Part shown: positions 9,501 through 18,500 of the stretch, one piece after another
Numbering within the stretch: the stretch's first letter is position 1
Layout of the letters: every line of letters starts with the position of its first letter
Source of the DNA: Rhodopirellula sp. SM50
Lineage (GTDB): Bacteria > Planctomycetota > Planctomycetia > Pirellulales > Pirellulaceae
DNA length: 44,882 nucleotides
NCBI RefSeq assembly: GCF_002289565.1
Contig: NZ_NTFY01000097.1
Coordinates: 1-44,882 of the forward strand
Direction of reading: 5' to 3'
The notes under the pieces: model-generated
Seen by the model: the letters and a program-made list of their open reading frames with translations, nothing else
What the model was told of the DNA's origin: nothing
Database searches by the model: none
Position numbers and translations under genes: made by a program

Positions 9501-12500
9501 CGGCGGTCGATCCCAGTGTCATCGAGTTTGCCGTCGATGCATTGCCTCCGCCGGAGATCACGATCGTGAGCCCGTCAACCGACGCTTCGATCGAGCCATC
9601 GACGATCGTCTTGTCGGGAATCGCGACCGCCGCGACTCCGTTCTTGAACGTGGACCAGCAATTCGCCAATTCGATTGCCTACGTCACGGTCAATGGCAAA
9701 CCGGTCGACGCGATGGACGCTGGCGGAACGTTTTACACCCACGTGGATGTCGCCACCGGCTTGAATTCCTACGAAGTCCAGGCGTTCGATGCCTATGGCC
9801 AAAGTCGCACCGTGACAGTCTCCGTGACGGGCCGTGAACCGTCGGGCATCGAACTGGAGCAATACAGCGACATCACCGGCAGTTTCTCTGGCGTGTACGG
9901 CCGCACGTCGTTCAACGAGGACCAGCGGTATTTGTATGTCGACTTGGCGACCCGCAACGACGGCGTGTTCGAAAGCAAGGTCCCGCTGTTGGTTGGCGTT
10001 CGCAACATCAGCGATCCTTCGGTCTCAGTCGTCGATCCCGACGGCTATTTGAACGACGGCACACCGTACTTCGATTTCTCAGGAGGCGTCGACGACGGGA
10101 CGCTGGAACCGAACGAGGTGACTGCATCGCCGACGATTGCGTTCGAAAACCCGCTGAAGCATCAGTTCGACTACGAGCTGGTGTTCCTGGGAAAACTGAA
10201 TGAACCGCCGGTGATCACGACGATCCCAGCAACGGAGGCACCCTACGATCGAACCTATCGCTACGACGTCGACGCGACCGACGCCGATGGCGACACGCTT
10301 GTTTACGACTTGACGACCGCACCGGGCGGGATGACGATCGATCCGGCGACGGGACTGATCACTTGGACGCCCAGCCAAGACGACGTCGGCCAGCACGAGA
10401 TCGCAATCCGTGTCAGCGATGGCAATGGCGGCGTCGCCACACAACGCTACACCGTCACCGTTTCCCAAGCCCCACCCAACCGCCCGCCGGTGATCACCAG
10501 CACGCCGGTGACGATTGCGTCGGTGGCAAAAGCCCTGCAACGAAGTCCAACACCGATCAATTTGGCGGACTGGACTCAACACGACTATGACGGGGGTGAA
10601 GTTCGTGATTCACGTTGGGAAGTATTGGACGACGGTTATTCTGTGCATCAAGTGATCAACTCCGATGCAGCAGTCTTCGTTTCCAATGAAGAATTGGGAC
10701 AGTCATCGATTACCGGTGAATTCACCGTCTTCGACGATCTGGAAGGTGGAGATGATGATTGGGTGGGATTTGTTTTTGGCTACCAAGACCCCCAGCATTT
10801 CTATCTTTTTGATTGGAGGGAACGGTCACCCGCTTTGATGACGGTCAAGGTAGTCGACTCTGATAGCGAGGTGGACAATCATGACATCGGCTACCAAGTA
10901 CACCCGGACCCAACTTGCATCCGAACGCTCTACCAGAACAACGTCGGTTACGTCGATGACGTGACGTATCAGTTTACGTTGAATTTCACACCAGGACGTT
11001 TCGCTATCGAGATCTCTCAAGGCGGCGTGCCGGTCATCGAACCGATTGAGATTTTCGACAATACTTTTTCTGGCGGAAGTTTCGGCTTTTTCAATCAGTC
11101 TCAAGCGGACGTGCTCTATCGAGGATTTACTAAAACCGCGATCGCTGAGACGACTTATTCCTACGACGTCGATGCAATTGACGCGGACTTTGATCCGGTG
11201 ACTTATGCCATTGCTGATGGCCCCGAAGGAATGGTGATCAACCCGACATCCGGATTGATCACATGGGGGCCTACGGCTGACCAAATCGGCAACCACGATG
11301 TCACAGTCGAAGTCAGTGACGGCAACGGCGGGTTGGCGGTTCAAGAATTTGTCGTTTGCGTTCACCCGGCCCCGGAAAACCATCCGCCGACGATCGTCTC
11401 CGATCCCAACACGTCGTATGGAGTCGCCGGCTTCAACAATCCCGCCTCGGGCAACACCAATCCCACGCAGCTCTCGGTCCCGCTAGAAATCGGTGGCACG
11501 GTCCAATCGAACATCTCGCTGACGTTGCCCGATTCGGGTGGCGATCTGGGGACGGCAGACATTGTGTTCGTGGTCGATGAATCGGGATCGATGGCCGGTG
11601 AGCAGGCATGGCTGGGTGACATCATTTCCTCGCTGGATCAATCGTTGGTCGGGGCGGGGCTGACAAACAACCGATACGGATTGGTCGGATTCGCCAACTC
11701 GGCTCGCGTGAGACAATCCGGCAGCGATCGATGGATGTCGGCGACCGACTTTGCCACCGCAACGAATTCGCTGAGCACCTCGCGCTCGGGCGCCGAGGAC
11801 GGTTACGACGGAATTGATTACACGCTGAATAACTATTCGTTCCGCGACGATGCGTCGCGTGTCGTGATTTTGGTCACCGACGAGGAACGGACGACGGTTA
11901 ACCGATCAGTATCGTTTACGTCGATCGCCGACCGACTGGAGAATGAAAACATCTTGTTTTCGATTGTTGCGAACGCACGTATGGAAGATTCCAACGATGC
12001 GTTGGCCTTCGGCGTTGCTGCCGACGGAACGGCCTATGTCAGCGACGGTGGCTCCGGATTCACGGTTTCCGATGGTGGCGGGTACGTCCGAAGCGAGCCG
12101 GTCGGACGCGGCGACGTGGCCAACATCCGCACCGAATACGTCGATTTGGCCTGGGGCGTCGGCGGGATCACCTGGGATTTGAACTTTTTGCGAAGCGATG
12201 CGGCTGCCGCCGAAGCCTTCACCAACGTATTCTCGGACATCTTGGGCGAAAGCATCATCCGCAACATTCCGATCAACGTCGTCGCCTCGAACCCTGATAT
12301 CGGCTTTGTCAATCTGACCGGAATTCAAACCGACATCGCTCCCGGCCAAACCGTCTCCTTCGACATTCAATTCGACACAGGCACACCGTCCCGGTTCGAT
12401 TTGGCCTTCGTCAACGCCAACACCAGCGAAGTCCTCGGGGCGATCCCCGTCAACCTGGGTGATGTCTATGAGTATCAGGTGGTCGCGGTCGACCCGGACA

Positions 12501-15500
12501 ATGACGATTTGTCCTATCGGCTTGCCGTGGCCCCCGGCGGCATGACCGTTGATTCAGCCGGCAGAATCACGTGGACACCCCCGGCCGACCAGAATGGAGC
12601 GGTCGATGTGACGGTCACCGTCTCCGATGGTCGCGGCGGCGTGGACGACCAATCGTTTCAGATTCAGGTTGCCGAACCAGGGACCGGATCCATTGCCGGG
12701 GCAGTGACGTCGGAACCCTACGCGTTTACGGGAATCACCATCGGTGATGTGGATGGGTTTGGGTTCGAAGATCCGTCAGCACTCCTGTCCGCTCAGAACA
12801 CTCCGGTCGATACCGATGGAAACGGCCTGTTACAAGATGGCGAGTTTTTGCCGGACCTGAACGGCAATCTTGACGTTGCAACCGGCTCCGGAGACGAATT
12901 TGACAACCGTGATCTCGCAGAACTCAGCGGAGCATCCATCGGCGGATTCGGGTTCGTTGATCGAGGGTCCAGCGGTTCTCAATGGACCGATATCGCCCTC
13001 TCGACAGGCTACCTGGGCAGCAACTTTCCCGATCCCGGCGGTGCGGACATCCCGAACGAGCCGGATTTTGAGTTTCGTTTCGAGGTTCCCAAAGACAGTG
13101 TTGCCGAAGGAACGGAACTGTTCGTCAACGTCCTCTTTGGCGATTACGACGTTGTCCCAGCGAGCATCGAAGTGATCGCCAACGACGGTTCGGGCGCGGC
13201 GGGTGAAACCATCAGCATCCCGCTTTCGATTCAACCGACAAACGAAAACGGATTGATCCAATCAGCCTCTGCGAGTCTCCGATTCGATCAAGTCTTTAAC
13301 GATCTCGGATCGGCGTGGAACGGCTATTTAGATGTCCGATTCGTCGCCTCCCAGGAACCCTACACGGCGTTCGATTACGTTGAACTAGGTCTTGAATCGA
13401 TCACCCAACAGCCGGATCCCTCCGAAGTGAGTTTGCCGGGCTGGACGGTTTTCATCGATTCCAACCGTAACACCGTGCTCGATCCCGGCGAACGATTCAC
13501 TCAGACGGACTCGGACGGCCACTATGAGTTTGAGAACTTGGCAGCCGGAGACTACAGCATCCGGCAGGTCGTTCAGCAGGGCTGGAGTCCCAGCTTTCCA
13601 ACTGACAACGTCTATACGGTTCGCTTAAATTCTGGCCAATCGGCGACAAACGTAAGCTTCGTCAATGCGGACGTGAGCGGGGGGCTCAATCAACGGCCCG
13701 TCATCATCAGTTCCGCGATGACGGAGATAACCTTGGGCGAACTGTATCGCTATAACGCGGTCGCTTCAGACCCAGAAAACGATGCGTTGGAATATCGCTT
13801 GCCACTTGCCCCGGACGGGATGACGATCCACCCGGAACTCGGTTCGATCGCCTGGCTGCCGACCGAAGCGCAACTCGGCAGCCACAACGTGCTCGTGCAA
13901 GTCAGCGACGGGCGGGGCGGATCGACCGTCCAATCGTTCCAGGTGCGTGTCACCGCGGCGAACGTCGCTCCGACGATCACGTCGACTCCCGCTGTGATGG
14001 CGACTGCCGGAAATCCATTCACCCATCGGCTGCGCGCCCAAGATGCCGACGGCGACCAGGTGACCTGGCGCCTGAGTGACACGGCTCCGGATGGGATCAC
14101 AATCTCGTCAGTGGAATTGACGAATTCCGGCGGCCAGTTGGTCGACGCCTATCACGAACTCGTCTGGAACGTTCCCGAAACTGCGGCGGGATCCGAAGTG
14201 ACCTTCTCCATCATCGCCGAAGACGGTCGGGGCGGTTCGGACTTACAGCACTGGACTTTAAGCATTACGGACGCATCCGCCGTCAACCGCATTCCCGTCA
14301 TCCATTCATCGCCTCGCCCGACCGCCCGGTTTGGACTCGATTGGACCTACGACCTCCAAGCCTCCGACCCCGACGGCGACACACTGACCTATCAATTGAT
14401 CGATCCGCCCGGTGGCATGCAGGTCACGCCGGATGGAATCGTCCGTTGGACGCCATCGTCCAGTGCCGCAACCGACAACGCGATCGAAATCGAGGTGAGC
14501 GACGGGCGCGGCGGGGTGGCGACCCAGATGTTCGATCTTGTCGTCGCATCGGTCGACATCAACCAGCCGCCCGAAATCACTTCCGTTCCGCCGACGCATT
14601 CGGTCAGCGACCGGGACTATCGATACGATGCCGTCGCACGCGATCCCGACGGAGACCCGGTCAGCTGGGAATTAACCGTCGCGCCGCGCGGTATGTCGAT
14701 CGATCCGTACACCGGCGTCGTCCGATGGACTCCGGATGAGTCGCAGATCGGTAGCCATTTTGTTGAGATCACGGCGACCGATGTGCTGGTCGGCCAAGCG
14801 ACGCAACGATTCAGCATCGACGTCGGATGCAACAACGTCGCTCCGGCGATCGTTTCGATTCCGCCGACGGTCGGCTACAGCGACCGAGTCTACTTGTACG
14901 CGGTCCGCGGCGACGATTTGGAGAACGACGCGCTGACATGGAAACTGCTGGAGGCCCCCGATGGGATGGAGATCAACGAAACGACGGGTCTGATTCGCTG
15001 GACGCCGACGGCCGCCCAAGTCGACTCACACGACGTCTTGGTCGAAGTCAGCGACGGACTGGACACGGGCACCCAAGCCTACACGATCGTCGTCAAGTCC
15101 TCCGACGAGCTGCTCGTCCCCGGCGATCCGAGCAAGGGGACGGTGGGCAACCGCGCCCCGATCATCACGTCGACGCCGGGCTTTGCCGCCGAAGCCGGGA
15201 CGCTGTACACGTACCAGGTCCGCGGCGTTGATCCCGACGGCGATGCGGTGGCATTCTCGATCGCCGGCGATCTGCCCGCGACGATGACGATCGACGACGC
15301 GGGATTGATCACTTGGACGCCCAGTGAACAGGATCCCAGCCCGACGGTCGTCGTGATCGCAACGGACGACCACGGTGCAACGTCGACACAAACCTATTTG
15401 CTGTCCGTCGCGGTCAACAGCGCGCCCCAGATCAATTCGACGCCGATCGACAGCGTCGTGCGTGGCGCGACGTACCGCTACACCGTTCGCGCCAGCGATC

Positions 15501-18500
15501 CCGATGGCGATCCGCTAACGTACCGCTTGAACGAAGATGCCCCCGATAGGATGACCATCGATCGATTCGGACGCATCATCTGGCAGACCGTTGACTTTGC
15601 CGAAGACGCTGCCAATGTGACGGTGACCGTTTCCGACGATCGAGGGCAATCGGCGAGCGATACGTGGCAGATCACGTTGCTGGACGACACGATCCCGCCT
15701 CAGGTTTCATTCACCGTCATTTCCGGAGATCGGACCTTTCAAGGCAACGGTCAAGTGGATCAGGGATCCAGTTACACGGTGCGGGTGTTGGCGTCGGACA
15801 ACGTGGGCGTGGTGGACGTCGGCTTGATCGTTGACGGCGCGATGGTGACGCTCGATGACACCGGTGCGATCGTTCTGACCGGCCAGACCGCCGGCGTCGT
15901 AGCGTTAGAAGCGTTCGCGACCGACGCGGCGGGGCTCCGCGGCCAAAGCGATGGCACGGTCACCGTGGTCGATCCGTCCCGGCCGAACCAACCCGTCGAT
16001 CCGAACAATCCGGGAACCGTCATTCCCCCGGACCTGCCGCCGCATCCCGGATTCGATCCCACCGACAACCAACCGCCGCAGGTAGTGATCACGTCGCCGC
16101 AGGTCGGTGATAACGTAATGGGGCTGGTATCGATCGAAGGCACGGTCGACGATCCCGAAGACAACCTGTGGTATTACCGCGTGTTTTATGCGCGAGCCGA
16201 CAAGGTTTCGTTAACCGGGATCAACCTGTCCGATCCCGATTGGGTGATGATCAATGAAGGGACCGAAGAAGTCCACGACGGCCAGTTGGGGGTGTTCGAC
16301 AGTTCGGCGGTTTCCAAGGACGGTTACGCGATCGTCGTGGCGGCTTATGACGTCAACGGTCGCGGCTATGTGCAGCCGACGCTGGTCAACGTCGAAGGCA
16401 ACTTGCAGCTGGGCAATTTCCGTCTGGAGTTCACCGACCTGAGCATCCCGTTGGCGGGGATCCCGATCAGCGTGACGCGAGTCTACGACACCCTGAATGC
16501 GGGCGACGAAGGCGATTTTGGTTACGGTTGGAGTCTGGGGGTGCAGGACGCGCGGATTTTTGAAGCGGGGGCGGTCGGAACCGGAGGGGCATTCAACGGC
16601 GGCAACGACAAGTTTGTGGCCGGAAAGACGAAGGTGTATTTAACGAATCCCGACGGTCAGCGAGTCGGGTTCACCTATGACGTCACCGACATCCGCGGCA
16701 GCTTTTTCGGATCAACCGGTCGTCCGGTCTTCACGCCCGACCCCGGCGTCTACGACACGCTCACCATCGATCAGAAAACCGTCGCCGTAGGAGGCATCGT
16801 CGGCGCCCTGGCCGGCGGGATCAACCCCGACACCTACACGTTGACGACCAAAGAGGGCCTGAAGTACCGCTACAACCAATTCGACGGCCTGCAGACGATC
16901 ACCGACCTCAACGGCAACACCGTCACCTTCAGCGACGACGGAATTTCGCACTCCAGTGGCACGTCTGTCGACTTCGTTCGTGACGCCAAAGGTCGTATCA
17001 CGGAAGTCGTGCAGCCCTCGGGCGACACGCTTGTTTATCAATACGACGTGGGCGGTGATCTCCGCAGTTTCACCGATTTGGCCGGGCTGACGACGTCCTA
17101 CACGTACCGCGACACCCCTGCACACTACTTGGACCAGGCGTTCGATCCTCAAGGGGACGCGGTCCTGACGGCGGTCTACGAACAAAATCCGGACACACGG
17201 CAGTATGAATTCAAGGGTGTGGTCGATGCCGCTGGGAACCGCATCGACGATCGTGAATTTGACGTCGCATCGAATTCTGCGGTGGTCCGCGATGCCAACG
17301 GTAATCCGACAGAATTGACGTACGACGACCGCGGCAATGTGTTGGAGGAGAAGGATCCGCTGGGAGGGGTGACGTATCGCGAATACGGCGATCCGAACAA
17401 CCCCGATCTCGAAACACGCATCATCGACCGGTTGGGATTTGTAACCGAGCGTGACTACGACCGTCGCGGGAACGTCCTCCAGATCACTGAATTGGGTACC
17501 GAATCCGATCCGTTCACCGAACCGATCGTCACGGCCTTCACCTATGACGGTGGTAATCGAGTCAAATCGATTCAGAACTCGAACGGTGCGACAACAGTAT
17601 TTGGTTACGACAACCGTGGAAACCTCAACTCAATCACGAATGCCAATGGAAACGCTTCAGGATTCACCTACGACAGCCAGGGACGCCGGGAAACCTTCAC
17701 CGACTTCAATGGCAATACAACAAACTTTGATTACACCGATGCTTGCCCCTGTGGTTCGCCGTCACGCATCACCTATGCGGACGGAACCTACCAGTCCTTC
17801 GAGTACAACCGGTTCGGTCAAGTCACTCGCGAGGCTTCTTACGAGGCTGACGGGACGCTCGTCGAACAGCGGGAAACCAAATACGATTCGGCAGGACGCG
17901 TTACCGAAGAGACAACGGGAGTGGCAGGGGATCCGAATCATCCGCCCACCATCGTGCGCAGGTTTTACGACGATCAACTGCTCGATTGGGAGATCATTGT
18001 CAGTCCGGAGTCGATCGACGCCAACGGCAAGCTGATTGAATCGCCCGCCGCACCGATCGACGATCGATTCAGTCGAATCACCGACTATGACTATGACCAA
18101 AACGATCGGCTGATCCGCCAGACGGATGCCGAAGGCGGTGTGGTTCAGTACCGCTACGACGCCCAGGGCAATCGTGTGCTGCTGCAGGATCCCGTCGGCA
18201 ACATCACGACATGGGTTTATGATGAACTGAATCGCGTGGTGGAAGAACGTGATCCGTTCTACTGGGTGGATTTGGTCGGCGCGGACGCCAGTATGCAATC
18301 GCTATCCAACGATGAGTTGCTGGAACGAATCGCTCCGGTCGATCCGGTCTCACCCGCGAATCCATCTGATCCGCGAGATCCTCTCTACGACGACTCGAGC
18401 GGTGCGGATTGCGAATCCAACACGGCTGCCGATCATGTTCGATTGACCTGCTATGATGCCGAAGGCAACCAAAGCAAGACGATCGATCGCAATGCTCGAC

